Assembly (NCBI RefSeq): GCF_004521915.1
Contig: NZ_SDKD01000023.1
Span: 1 to 64,000, forward strand
Direction of reading: 5' to 3'
Source of the DNA: Brevibacillus migulae
GTDB taxonomy: Bacteria; Bacillota; Bacilli; Brevibacillales; Brevibacillaceae
Length of the DNA stretch: 64,000 bases
In this document: positions 17,490-24,731 of the stretch, piece after piece
Position numbering within the stretch: position 1 is the first letter of the stretch
How the letters are laid out: the number at the start of each line of letters is the position of its first letter
Position numbers and translations under genes: made by a program
Notes under the pieces: generated by a model
Told to the model about the DNA's origin: nothing
Seen by the model: only the letters and a program-made list of their open reading frames with translations
The model's database searches: none

Positions 17490-17900
17490 ATGCAAAGAGA
17501 AGAGTTAACGCGTGACCCCAAATTGGCCAATCCCTTGGTGCTGGCTTTCCTGGGCGACGCCACTTACTCACACTGTGTCCGTTATCACCTGATCGCTCGA
17601 GGTCTGGTAAAGCCGAATCTGTTGCATCGGGAAGCGAATCGGTACGTATCGGCAAAAGCGCAGGCGCGCATTTTGCTGACGCTCTTGCCGACGCTGACAG
17701 AAGAAGAGCAATCCGTGGTGAAACGGGGACGAAATGCCAAGTCCGGATCAGTGGCCAAAAATGCGGATATTATCGACTACCGACATGCCACGGCTTTTGA
17801 AGCGCTGATCGGGTACTTATATTTGCACGAGCGGGAAGACCGGATCGCGCAAATCATGCAGCAAGCGTTTGCCATAGTGGAAGGAGAACAGAACGGATGA
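17490..17900 (+). CDS. mrnC: Mini-ribonuclease III (Mini-III)
   Basis: An RNase III-like catalytic domain without a dsRNA-binding domain; matures 23S rRNA ends in Bacillus. 136 residues. The catalytic acidic segment A-F-L-G-D-A-T-Y-S is near 20 and the second A-F-E-A-L-I-G-Y-L near 113. ATG at 17490 has AAGGAG at 17474-17479. It overlaps rlmB by four bases (ATGA), indicating translational coupling. Confidence 0.94.
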   Translation: MQREELTRDPKLANPLVLAFLGDATYSHCVRYHLIARGLVKPNLLHREANRYVSAKAQARILLTLLPTLTEEEQSVVKRGRNAKSGSVAKNADIIDYRHATAFEALIGYLYLHEREDRIAQIMQQAFAIVEGEQNG

Positions 17901-18667
17901 GTGAAGAACGCAAGAATGAAGAATGGATCGTCGGGAAGAATCCGGTCATCGAAGCGCTGCGTTCCGGCCGGACGATCAACAAGATCTGGATGGCCGAAGG
18001 GACGAATAAAAATCTGATGGGTCCGATTTTTTCGCTGGCCAAGGATCAGGGAGTCGTGATCACGACGGCCAACCGCAAAAAGCTGGACCAGCTGGCAGGA
18101 ACGGAAAGCCACCAAGGCGTCATTGCGTCAGTGGCGGCTTATGATTACGTGGAAGTCGAGGATATTTTGGCGCGGGCAAAAGAAAATGAGCAGGTTCCTT
18201 TTCTGTTGATCCTGGATGAGCTGGAGGATCCGCATAATCTCGGGTCCATTTTGCGGACGGCTGATGCGGTAGGCGCGCACGGGGTGATTATTCCGAAACG
18301 CCGCTCGGTAAGCTTGACTGCAACCGTGGCCAAATCATCGGCAGGGGCAGTGGAGTATGTTCCGGTCGCGCGGGTCACCAATCTGGTGCGCACGATCGAA
18401 GAGTTGAAAGAACAAGGGATCTGGATTGCGGGGACAGATGCATCCGCACGCCAAGATTTCCGCGAGGGCGACTACACGATGCCGCTCGCTTTGGTGATTG
18501 GCAGTGAAGGCAAAGGAATCAGCAGACTGGTACGCGAAAACTGTGACTTTTTGTATAGCTTGCCGATGGTTGGACAAGTTACGTCACTCAACGCCTCTGT
18601 TGCTGCAGCCCTGCTGATGTACGAAGTATACCGTGCGAGGAACCCGCTCTTATCGAAGGTGAAATGA
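17897..18667 (+). CDS. rlmB: 23S rRNA (guanosine-2'-O-)-methyltransferase RlmB/TrmH family
   Basis: A SPOUT-class 2'-O-ribose methyltransferase, 256 residues. An N-terminal L30e-like substrate-binding domain (about 10-85) precedes the knotted SPOUT domain. SPOUT motifs are visible: L-E-D-P-H-N-L-G-S-I-L-R, V-I-G-S-E-G-K-G-I-S and L-N-A-S-V-A-A-A. The Gm2251-type specificity is inferred from the family and from its usual position between mrnC and the NYN protein. Start overlaps mrnC stop. Confidence 0.92.
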   Translation: MSEERKNEEWIVGKNPVIEALRSGRTINKIWMAEGTNKNLMGPIFSLAKDQGVVITTANRKKLDQLAGTESHQGVIASVAAYDYVEVEDILARAKENEQVPFLLILDELEDPHNLGSILRTADAVGAHGVIIPKRRSVSLTATVAKSSAGAVEYVPVARVTNLVRTIEELKEQGIWIAGTDASARQDFREGDYTMPLALVIGSEGKGISRLVRENCDFLYSLPMVGQVTSLNASVAAALLMYEVYRARNPLLSKVK

Positions 18668-18668
18668 G

Positions 18669-19199
18669 ATGGCTTCCAGAAGCAAAAAGTCGAAGTCACT
18701 GCTGATTGTGGATGGGTATAACATCATCGGGGCCTGGCCCGAGCTGCGCGCTTTGAAAGATCAGGAGCGAATGGACGAAGCGCGCGACCTGCTCATCTCC
18801 AAGCTGGCTGAATATCAGGGCTTTTCGGGTATCAAGGTCTTGGTCGTATTTGACGCCTATTCGGTTCCGGGAATCGGCAAAAAACTGAAAGACTATCAGA
18901 TTGATATTTATTACACCGCGGAAAAAGAGACGGCGGACGAAAAAATCGAGAAGCTGGTCGGCCAGTTTTATGAAAAAAATCGACAAATTTATGTAGCAAC
19001 GTCGGATTTAACCTCGCAATGGGTGATTTTTGGACAGGGTGCCCTGCGCAAATCGGCAAGGGAGTTACTGTTAGACATAGAAAGTGTAGGGAAAGAAATT
19101 AAGGAGCAAGTGAAGAAAACACACGAAGAACGCTTCAGCTCAAGGATTCCGCTCAATGACGAAATCGCAAAAATTTTCGAAAAATGGCGAAGGGAATAA
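18669..19199 (+). CDS. rae1: NYN/PIN-domain ribosome-associated endoribonuclease (Rae1/YacP)
   Basis: 176 residues, matching the YacP family. The first strand carries L-I-V-D-G-Y-N-I-I-G with the metal-binding Asp, followed by V-V-F-D-A-Y and further acidic positions (A-T-S-D-L). In Bacillus this protein cleaves mRNA in the ribosomal A site. It starts one base after the rlmB stop, closing the cysE-cysS-mrnC-rlmB run. The C-terminus is highly charged. Confidence 0.9.
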   Translation: MASRSKKSKSLLIVDGYNIIGAWPELRALKDQERMDEARDLLISKLAEYQGFSGIKVLVVFDAYSVPGIGKKLKDYQIDIYYTAEKETADEKIEKLVGQFYEKNRQIYVATSDLTSQWVIFGQGALRKSARELLLDIESVGKEIKEQVKKTHEERFSSRIPLNDEIAKIFEKWRRE

Positions 19200-19210
19200 A
19201 AGAGAGTTTG

Positions 19211-19240
19211 TTGACGCTTTTTTATGGCGTCATGTATAAT
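19211..19240 (+). promoter_or_regulatory. Promoter of sigH
   Basis: TTGACG (19211-19216), 18-bp spacer, perfect TATAAT (19235-19240). A short inverted repeat GACGC/GCGTC (19213-19217 and 19227-19231) lies across the -35 and spacer. Confidence 0.8.
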
Positions 19241-19281
19241 AACGATATTGTTGTGGGAAATCAGTCGCCGGAGGGATAGTC

Positions 19282-19932
19282 GTGAGCGTTGACCTCAAGG
19301 AGTTGAAACTTACCCAGTATGATCTGATGTCCGATGAAGAAGTTGTAGACCTTGTAAAAGATAACGACGCTGAGGCTTTGGAATACCTGATCCACAAATA
19401 TAAAAATTTCGTTCGTGCCAAGGCTCGTTCCTATTTTCTGATTGGGGCCGACCGTGAAGATATCGTGCAGGAAGGCATGATCGGTCTTTATAAATCGATC
19501 CGGGATTTTCGAGGAGATAAACTCACGTCTTTCAAGGCTTTTGCGGAGTTGTGCATCACTCGCCAGATTATTACGGCGATTAAAACGGCTACACGCCAGA
19601 AGCATATTCCGTTAAATTCCTACGTTTCATTGGACAAGCCTATTTATGATGAAGATTCCGATCGTACCTTGCTGGATGTTATCTGCGGCACAAAAGTCAC
19701 CGATCCGGAAGAGTTGTTTATCAATCGCGAAGAGTTTGATGATATCGAAGGAAAGATGAGCGAGATCTTGAGTGAGCTGGAGCGTCAAGTGCTCATGCTT
19801 TACTTGGATGGGCGATCCTATCAGCAAATTGCTGAGGAGCTGGACCGTCACGTCAAGTCTATCGATAACGCGCTGCAACGTGTCAAACGCAAGCTCGAGC
19901 GATATCTGGAAGGTAGAGAGATCCACCTCTAA
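19282..19932 (+). CDS. sigH: RNA polymerase sigma-H factor
   Basis: Post-exponential and early-sporulation sigma factor, 216 residues. Region 2 (about 45-110) contains the core-binding D-R-E-D-I-V-Q-E-G-M-I-G-L sequence. Region 4 (about 155-205) has the helix-turn-helix Y-Q-Q-I-A-E-E-L-x-R-H-V-K-S-I-D-N-A. GTG start at 19282 after GGAGGG. It stands in the usual Bacillus position between the rae1 gene and rpmG-secE-nusG. The terminator arm starts before the stop codon. Confidence 0.97.
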   Translation: MSVDLKELKLTQYDLMSDEEVVDLVKDNDAEALEYLIHKYKNFVRAKARSYFLIGADREDIVQEGMIGLYKSIRDFRGDKLTSFKAFAELCITRQIITAIKTATRQKHIPLNSYVSLDKPIYDEDSDRTLLDVICGTKVTDPEELFINREEFDDIEGKMSEILSELERQVLMLYLDGRSYQQIAEELDRHVKSIDNALQRVKRKLERYLEGREIHL

Positions 19933-19955
19933 GGTTAAGGGTCTCTCTTTTTTTG
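19915..19955 (+). terminator. Terminator overlapping the end of sigH
   Basis: A 10-bp stem (19915-19924 with 19939-19948, one G-U pair) with the sigH stop codon in the loop, followed by TTTTTT. The left arm is coding sequence. Confidence 0.85.
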
Positions 19956-20059
19956 TCCTGAAAGTAGTATTCGCTGTAATCGACTTTTTTCCTGTTTTTT
20001 CGTCAAAAAAAATTATTTGCATTTGGAGCAAAAAAAGGTTATGTTGTCAAGATGTTTTG

Positions 20060-20088
20060 TTGACATGGACGAAGTGGTGTGATAAATT
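20060..20088 (+). promoter_or_regulatory. Promoter of rpmG-secE-nusG
   Basis: Perfect TTGACA (20060-20065), 17-bp spacer, TAAATT (20083-20088), with the extended -10 TG at 20080-20081. Predicted start about 20095. Confidence 0.85.
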
Positions 20089-20095
20089 TGTTTAG

Positions 20096-20124
20096 GTAGC
20101 CATAGAGAGATTATCTATGGTTAC
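20096..20124 (+). promoter_or_regulatory. 5'-terminal hairpin of the rpmG leader
   Basis: An 11-bp stem (20096-20106 with 20114-20124, one G-U) and 7-nt loop start within a base or two of the predicted transcript 5' end, followed by TTCTTT. It could stabilise the mRNA or act as an attenuator. The remaining 19956-20211 stretch is T-rich and holds nothing else I can name. Confidence 0.6.
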
Positions 20125-20224
20125 TTCTTTGCGATGGATACAGGAAAAAAGTAGCGGTTTTTCCCGTAGGTTTTTTTATTTTTAGTAAGAAACGCAGGTT
20201 TGAAATGAGACGGAGGTGGCAATG

Positions 20225-20374
20225 ATGCGAGTAAACTTAACGTTGGCGTGCACCGAATGTGGTGAGCGTAACTATATCTCTACAAAAAACAAGCGTACTA
20301 ACCCTGAACGCATCGAAATGAAGAAATATTGCTCCCGCGATAAAAAGCATACCCTTCATCGCGAGACGAAGTAA
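20225..20374 (+). CDS. rpmG: 50S ribosomal protein L33
   Basis: A 49-residue large-subunit protein. C-T-E-C at residues 9-12 and one further Cys at 36 are present, so only three of the four zinc cysteines of the C+ form remain. The second CxxC pair is degenerate (Y-C-S-R). Two ATGs are possible (20222, 20225); the second leaves five bases after GGAGGTGG and gives the usual M-R-V-N start. Leads secE and nusG. Confidence 0.95.
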   Translation: MRVNLTLACTECGERNYISTKNKRTNPERIEMKKYCSRDKKHTLHRETK

Positions 20375-20376
20375 GT

Positions 20377-20619
20377 ATGGACGCGACGAAGTCTGGGGGT
20401 GGCACTGTGGGTTTCTTGGCAAGAATCGGAGCAGGGTTTCGCCGAACAGGTTCGTTTTTCGGTGAAGTAATGTCTGAACTGAAAAAAGTCCGTTGGCCGA
20501 ACCGCAAAGAGCTGACGACCTACACGGTAGTTGTTTTGGTGACGGTTGTCATCATGGCAGTGTTTTTCTGGCTGATTGATTTGGGCATTTCTCGTTTGAT
20601 TGACCTCATCTTACGCTAG
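20377..20619 (+). CDS. secE: Preprotein translocase subunit SecE
   Basis: A single-span clamp of the SecYEG channel. The conserved amphipathic helix L-K-K-V-R-W-P-N-R-K-E-L sits before one transmembrane segment (about residues 50-72). The ATG at 20377, two bases after rpmG, gives 80 residues but has a poor ribosome site. The GTG at 20407 gives 70 residues and follows GGGGGTGG at four bases, so it may be the true start. SecY is encoded at 50434. Confidence 0.92.
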   Translation: MDATKSGGGTVGFLARIGAGFRRTGSFFGEVMSELKKVRWPNRKELTTYTVVVLVTVVIMAVFFWLIDLGISRLIDLILR

Positions 20620-20644
20620 TAACTATTCGGAATTTGGGAGGGAC

Positions 20645-20659
20645 GGACGATTAGCGTCC
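20645..20659 (+). promoter_or_regulatory. Hairpin between Shine-Dalgarno and start of nusG
   Basis: GGACG-ATTAG-CGTCC: a 5-bp perfect stem with 5-nt loop. Folding it removes 15 nt and brings GGGAGG to about 10 nt from the ATG at 20668. Confidence 0.5.
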
Positions 20660-20667
20660 TCGTGGAT

Positions 20668-21204
20668 ATGGAAAAAGCTTGGTATGTCGTTCATACCTAC
20701 TCCGGGTATGAAAACAAGGTGAAGACGAATCTGGAGAAACGCGTTGAGTCGATGGGCATGGAAGACAAGATCTTCCGCGTGCTGGTACCTACGGAAGAAG
20801 AAGTGGAAACGAAGGACGGCAAAAAACGCACCGTCACAAAAAAGGTTTTTCCTGGTTACGTGCTTGTTGAGATGGTGATGACAGACGACTCTTGGTATGT
20901 CGTGCGCAACACCCCTGGAGTAACGGGCTTTGTCGGATCCTCGGGGTCTGGTTCTAAACCGACTTCGTTGCGCCCGGAAGAGGCCGATTCAATTCTCAAG
21001 CAAATGGGCTTCGAGCTCCCGAAAATACGGGTGGATTACGAGTTGCGCGATATGGTTCGTGTGGCGGATGGTCCGTTTACTGGCCGTACAGGAGAAATCA
21101 TCGAGATTCACCCAGATCGTCAGAAGGTTCGCGTGCTGGTCGACATTTTCGGACGCGAGACACCGGTAGAGCTGGACTTTACGCAGGTTCAAAAACTGGA
21201 TTAG
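20668..21204 (+). CDS. nusG: Transcription termination/antitermination protein NusG
   Basis: An RNA polymerase-binding elongation factor that couples transcription to Rho and S10. 178 residues from the ATG, or 180 from GTG at 20662. The NGN domain begins W-Y-V-V-H-T-Y-S-G-Y-E-N-K-V and includes V-F-P-G-Y-V-L-V. The C-terminal KOW domain holds D-G-P-F-T-G-R-T-G-E-I. The only good Shine-Dalgarno (GGGAGG at 20637-20642) is 25 bases from the ATG, with a perfect hairpin between them. Confidence 0.95.
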   Translation: MEKAWYVVHTYSGYENKVKTNLEKRVESMGMEDKIFRVLVPTEEEVETKDGKKRTVTKKVFPGYVLVEMVMTDDSWYVVRNTPGVTGFVGSSGSGSKPTSLRPEEADSILKQMGFELPKIRVDYELRDMVRVADGPFTGRTGEIIEIHPDRQKVRVLVDIFGRETPVELDFTQVQKLD

Positions 21205-21211
21205 GAATCAC

Positions 21212-21246
21212 CTTGAAATTGGGACACGTATGTGGTACATTTCAAG
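21212..21246 (+). repeat. Inverted repeat after nusG, weak terminator candidate
   Basis: CTTGAAAT / ATTTCAAG, 8 bp perfect, with an internal CAC-GTAT-GTG mini-stem. Only a short TTTT follows, so termination would be partial at best. Confidence 0.5.
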
Positions 21247-21349
21247 ATGGTTTTCATGAGATGCCTAACATTATCTAAAAAGATGCGGTTTCCCGTACTC
21301 TCACTATAGATCCGGAAGTCTTACATACGTTGAGGCTTTCACACCAAAA

Positions 21350-21379
21350 GTGGGAGGGGGTATTCCCCCGCATAACCAC
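21350..21379 (+). promoter_or_regulatory. Candidate L1-binding autoregulatory leader of rplK-rplA
   Basis: An outer stem GTGG/CCAC (21350-21353, 21376-21379) and inner GGGGG-TATT-CCCCC stem lie 26 bases before rplK. L1 autoregulates its operon by binding an rRNA-like mRNA hairpin (established in several bacteria). The assignment to this hairpin is inference from position and shape. Confidence 0.5.
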
Positions 21380-21405
21380 AATTCGAAGCAAGGAGGTGTA
21401 TTTAC

Positions 21406-21831
21406 GTGGCTAAAAAGGTTATCCGCGTAATTAAACTACAAATCCCAGCAGGTAAAGCGAATCCTGCACCTCCAGTTGGTCCGGCACTCGGTCAAGCTGG
21501 TGTAAACATCATGGGCTTCTGCAAAGAGTTCAACGCTCGTACAGAGTCCGAAGTAGGAATGATCATTCCAGTAGAAATTACTGTGTTTGAAGACCGTTCC
21601 TTCACATTCATCACAAAAACTCCGCCAGCAGCAGTTCTCTTGAAAAAAGCAGCAGGTATCGAATCCGGTTCCGGTGTGCCTAACAAGACAAAAGTTGCTA
21701 CATTGAAGCGCGATAAAGTACGTGAGATTGCGGAACTGAAACGCCCTGACCTGAATGCAGCTACTGTTGAAGCAGCTATGCGCATGGTTGAAGGAACAGC
21801 TCGTTCCATGGGTATCGTAATCGAAGACTAA
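21406..21831 (+). CDS. rplK: 50S ribosomal protein L11
   Basis: 141 residues, the standard length. Forms the GTPase-associated centre with 23S rRNA helices 43-44 and is needed for RelA activation and factor binding. The N-terminal proline-rich P-A-G-K-A-N-P-A-P-P-V-G-P-A-L-G loop (thiostrepton site) is intact. GTG start after AAGGAGGTG. First gene of the L11-L1 pair. Confidence 0.98.
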   Translation: MAKKVIRVIKLQIPAGKANPAPPVGPALGQAGVNIMGFCKEFNARTESEVGMIIPVEITVFEDRSFTFITKTPPAAVLLKKAAGIESGSGVPNKTKVATLKRDKVREIAELKRPDLNAATVEAAMRMVEGTARSMGIVIED

Positions 21832-21922
21832 TTGTCGTTGTTGCCGCGGGGTGCATCTGTACCCCGCGCGTTTGTGGGAGGATTAAACCGCTACGACCAC
21901 ATTGAAGGGAGATCTATCTACG

Positions 21923-22606
21923 ATGGCTAAACGTGGTAAAAAATATCAAGAAGCTATTAAGCTGATTGACAAGAATAAAGTATACGAAGTAGTTGAAGGT
22001 ATCGAGCTCGTGAAAAAAGCGGCTTCCGCGAAATTCGACGAGACTGTAGAAGCAGCATTCCGTTTGGGTGTAGACCCTAAACGGGCTGACCAACAAATCC
22101 GCGGTGCGGTTGTATTGCCGCACGGTACTGGTAAAGTACAACGCGTTCTTGTTTTCGCAAAAGGCGAAAAAGCAAAAGAAGCTGAAGCTGCGGGCGCAGA
22201 CTATGTAGGCGAATCCGACATGATCAGCAAAATTCAAGGCGGTTGGTTCGACTTTGACGTAGTCGTAGCTACCCCTGACATGATGGGTGAAGTAGGTAAA
22301 TTGGGTCGTGTACTCGGTCCAAAAGGCCTCATGCCAAACCCGAAAACAGGTACAGTTACTTTCGATGTAACCAAAGCTGTTAACGAAATCAAAGCGGGTA
22401 AAATCGAATACCGCGTTGATAAAGCTGGTAACATCCACGCTCCTATCGGAAAAGCATCCTTCGACGCTGACAAACTGGCTGAGAACCTGGCTGCATTGAC
22501 TGAAGCGTTGAACCGTGCAAAACCGGCTGCAGCGAAAGGTGTTTACATGAGAAACGTATCCATCAGCTCCACTATGGGTCCTGGTGTACGCGTAGCTGTA
22601 AAATAA
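21923..22606 (+). CDS. rplA: 50S ribosomal protein L1
   Basis: 227 residues; forms the mobile L1 stalk that guides tRNA out of the E site, and is the likely autoregulator of this operon. The conserved G-K-x-L-G-P-K-G-L-M-P-N-P segment (about 127-145) is present. The frame extends to a TTG at 21902, but M-A-K-R-G-K-K at 21923 is the family start and has GGGAG upstream. Confidence 0.98.
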   Translation: MAKRGKKYQEAIKLIDKNKVYEVVEGIELVKKAASAKFDETVEAAFRLGVDPKRADQQIRGAVVLPHGTGKVQRVLVFAKGEKAKEAEAAGADYVGESDMISKIQGGWFDFDVVVATPDMMGEVGKLGRVLGPKGLMPNPKTGTVTFDVTKAVNEIKAGKIEYRVDKAGNIHAPIGKASFDADKLAENLAALTEALNRAKPAAAKGVYMRNVSISSTMGPGVRVAVK

Positions 22607-22612
22607 TAACGT

Positions 22613-22644
22613 TTGACTTCTGGTTTAGAAGTTGATAGTATAGT
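22613..22644 (+). promoter_or_regulatory. Promoter of rplJ-rplL
   Basis: TTGACT (22613-22618), then TAGTAT (22636-22641, 17-bp spacer) or overlapping TATAGT (22639-22644). Confidence 0.65.
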
Positions 22645-22664
22645 CGATGTTGATTAAAAAAGTA

Positions 22665-22825
22665 TAGTGTCATGCCGTAGACAGAAGGTGCTTCGCTTGC
22701 CTCGCAAGCCAAGCTTAATATCCCTCCGAGGCGTGTAGTGGATAGATTTGATTGAAACAGGATTGTTTCTTTTAAAATAACCATTATGCCCTCGCGAGCG
22801 AAAGTCTGCGAGGGCATTGCTTTTA
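22665..22825 (+). promoter_or_regulatory. L10 leader with attenuator
   Basis: The gap between rplA and rplJ matches the ribosomal L10 leader of Firmicutes. It has a hairpin GCTTGC-CTC-GCAAGC (22695-22709), the conserved A-rich segment before TCCCTCCGAGG (about 22711-22732), and a strong terminator stem (22786-22795 with 22808-22817). L10(L12)4 binding to such leaders promotes termination and represses rplJL; this is known for the family and inferred here. Confidence 0.8.
22786..22825 (+). terminator. Attenuator stem of the L10 leader
   Basis: A perfect 10-bp GC-rich stem (ATGCCCTCGC / GCGAGGGCAT) with a 12-nt loop followed by TGCTTTTA, 36 bases before the rplJ start. Confidence 0.8.
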
Positions 22826-22853
22826 TCCATTAGCTTTACGGGAGGTGTATTCC

Positions 22854-23369
22854 ATGGCAGAAATTCGTCCTACAGTTATCCGTGAAGAGAAAGTACAAGC
22901 GGTTAACGAAATCGCTACGAAACTTCGCGAAAGCCAATCCACAGTCGTGGCTGACTATCGCGGTCTGACAGTAGCACAAGTGACTGAACTTCGTAAACAA
23001 CTGCGTGAAGCAGGCGTAGAATTCAAGGTTTACAAAAACTCCTTGACTCGTCTGGCTACAGCACAAGAAAACCTGACTGAATTGGATGCGCAACTGACTG
23101 GTCCAAACGCGATTGCGTTCTCGAAAGAAGATGTAATTGCACCGGCAAAAGTACTCGCTGATTTTGCGAAGAAAAATGAAAAGCTGGAGATCAAAGGTGG
23201 CGTTATCGAAGGGAAAGTAGTCGATGCTGATCAAATCAAAGCACTGGCTGCATTGCCTTCCCGCGAAGGTCTCTTGTCCATGCTGCTCAGCGTGCTCCAA
23301 GCACCTGTACGCAACTTCGCGCTTGCTGTTAAAGCAGTTGCGGATCAAAAAGAAGAGCAAGGCGCGTAA
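22854..23369 (+). CDS. rplJ: 50S ribosomal protein L10
   Basis: 171 residues; base of the L7/L12 stalk, binding 23S rRNA through its N-terminal domain and L12 dimers through the C-terminal helix. M-A-E-I-R-P-T start at 22854 has GGAGGTG upstream; an in-frame ATG at 22845 lies right on that site. The C-terminal A-L-A-V-K-A-V-A-D-Q-K-E-E helix is intact. Confidence 0.98.
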   Translation: MAEIRPTVIREEKVQAVNEIATKLRESQSTVVADYRGLTVAQVTELRKQLREAGVEFKVYKNSLTRLATAQENLTELDAQLTGPNAIAFSKEDVIAPAKVLADFAKKNEKLEIKGGVIEGKVVDADQIKALAALPSREGLLSMLLSVLQAPVRNFALAVKAVADQKEEQGA

Positions 23370-23432
23370 TCGCAGTCGCGAACGCAAAAGTTTCAACACT
23401 AAACTTTATCTCATGATGGGAGGATTATCATA

Positions 23433-23795
23433 ATGTCTAAAGAGCAAATCTTAGAAGCGATTAAAGGTATGTCCGTTTTGGAACTGAACGATCTGGTTAA
23501 AGCAATCGAGGAAGAATTCGGTGTAACTGCTGCAGCTCCAGTAGCTGTAGTTGCTGGTGGCGCTGCTGAAGCGGCTGCTGAGCAAACTGAATTCACTGTT
23601 AACCTCGTTAGCGGTGGAGCTTCCAAAATCAACGTAATCAAAGTTGTTCGCGAGCTGACTGGCTTGGGTCTGAAAGAAGCAAAAGACCTGGTAGACAACG
23701 CTCCAAAAACACTCAAAGAGGGCGTTTCCAAAGACGAAGCAGAATCCCTCAAAGCGAAACTCGAAGAAGCTGGCGCAACTGTAGAAGTAAAATAA
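23433..23795 (+). CDS. rplL: 50S ribosomal protein L7/L12
   Basis: 120 residues; the multicopy stalk protein that recruits translational GTPases. N-terminal dimerisation helices (1-30), Ala/Gly-rich hinge (about 33-50) and the C-terminal factor-binding domain with G-L-G-L-K-E-A-K-D-L-V-D (about 77-88). ATG after GGGAGG. Followed by two terminators. Confidence 0.98.
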   Translation: MSKEQILEAIKGMSVLELNDLVKAIEEEFGVTAAAPVAVVAGGAAEAAAEQTEFTVNLVSGGASKINVIKVVRELTGLGLKEAKDLVDNAPKTLKEGVSKDEAESLKAKLEEAGATVEVK

Positions 23796-23815
23796 GTTAG
23801 CGTATGCTGATCGAT

Positions 23816-23844
23816 AAACCCCTTGCCAATTGGCGGGGGGTTTT
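23816..23844 (+). terminator. Terminator after rplL
   Basis: AAACCCCTTGCC / GGCGGGGGGTTT stem (two G-U pairs), 4-nt loop, then T residues. Confidence 0.85.
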
Positions 23845-23860
23845 CTATAGCCCAAGGATT

Positions 23861-23901
23861 CCCACACGGCAGGAGAGGACTTTTGTCTGTGTGGGTTTTC
23901 T
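23861..23901 (+). terminator. Second terminator-like hairpin after rplL
   Basis: CCCACAC / GTGTGGG (7 bp, extendable) with a 21-nt loop followed by TTTTCTTC. Together with the preceding stem it insulates rplL from the methyltransferase gene. Confidence 0.65.
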
Positions 23902-23941
23902 TCAATCAGTAGAGTCGAACCGTTGAAAGGTGGAGAAGCTG

Positions 23942-24538
23942 TTGAACAATCATTACTACACCAATAAACCGGATCTGCACCATGAAGAAAAAACGTTTAC
24001 TTTTGAATTGCGGGGGATAACGCTGCGCTTTACTACGGATGCGGGAGTGTTTTCGCGGGATCGGATTGATTATGGGAGTGTCCTTTTAATTGAAACGATG
24101 CGCATTCCATCGAACGCACGTGTGCTGGACGTTGGGTGTGGATACGGACCGATCGGTTTTTCGGCGGCAAAACTGGCAGTAGACGGTTCGGTGACAATGA
24201 TCGACATTAACGAACGCGCGGTAGAGTTAGCTCGCAGAAATGCGGAGATCAACGGTATTCACAATGTGACGATTCAAGTCAGCGATGTATATGAGAAGGT
24301 GCAAGGCCAAGAATTCGATATCATTTTGACGAATCCGCCGATCCGGGCGGGGAAAGACATTGTACATAGAATTTTTGTCGAAGGGTATGAGCTTCTCAGG
24401 GATGGCGGCGAAATGTGGGTGGTTATTCAGAAGAAGCAGGGAGCGCCATCTGCGTTGAAAAAGTTGCAGGAAACCTACAGCGAGGTAGAAGAGGTCGAGA
24501 AAAGCAAAGGATATTACATCTACCGAGCGATTAAATAA
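23942..24538 (+). CDS. Class I SAM-dependent methyltransferase, RsmC/RlmG-like
   Basis: 198 residues, homologous to Bacillus YbxB, found between rplL and rpoB throughout Bacilli. Motif I L-D-V-G-C-G-Y-G-P-I-G is near residue 62 and catalytic N-P-P-I near 130, the signature of N2-guanine rRNA methyltransferases. The target base is inferred, not shown. TTG at 23942 is 8 bases after AAGGTGG; an in-frame GTG at 23930 overlaps that site. Confidence 0.88.
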   Translation: MNNHYYTNKPDLHHEEKTFTFELRGITLRFTTDAGVFSRDRIDYGSVLLIETMRIPSNARVLDVGCGYGPIGFSAAKLAVDGSVTMIDINERAVELARRNAEINGIHNVTIQVSDVYEKVQGQEFDIILTNPPIRAGKDIVHRIFVEGYELLRDGGEMWVVIQKKQGAPSALKKLQETYSEVEEVEKSKGYYIYRAIK

Positions 24539-24570
24539 AGTTTTGATGTCAATAACTTTCATTTCCATAC

Positions 24571-24599
24571 TTGACGTTAAATTTTGGTTGTGGTAACAT
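24571..24599 (+). promoter_or_regulatory. Promoter of rpoB-rpoC
   Basis: TTGACG (24571-24576), 17-bp spacer, TAACAT (24594-24599). It gives a leader of about 310 nt before rpoB. Confidence 0.7.
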
Positions 24600-24678
24600 T
24601 GTAAAATGTCAATATGGGTTTATTGTCTATTTTTTAGCAATTCCTGATTTGTCAACCTTTTTTTCTCTTTTTTTAACC

Positions 24679-24698
24679 GAGGAGGAATGTAGGTGTAA
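24679..24698 (+). promoter_or_regulatory. Start-stop mini-ORF with perfect Shine-Dalgarno in the rpoB leader
   Basis: GAGGAGG (24679-24685), seven bases, GTG (24693-24695), TAA (24696-24698). An ATG-TAG pair at 24687-24692 sits between. It would bind ribosomes without making a peptide. Confidence 0.4.
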
Positions 24699-24731
24699 AT
24701 AGTTGGGAAATCTTTTAAAATAGAGTTTCTT

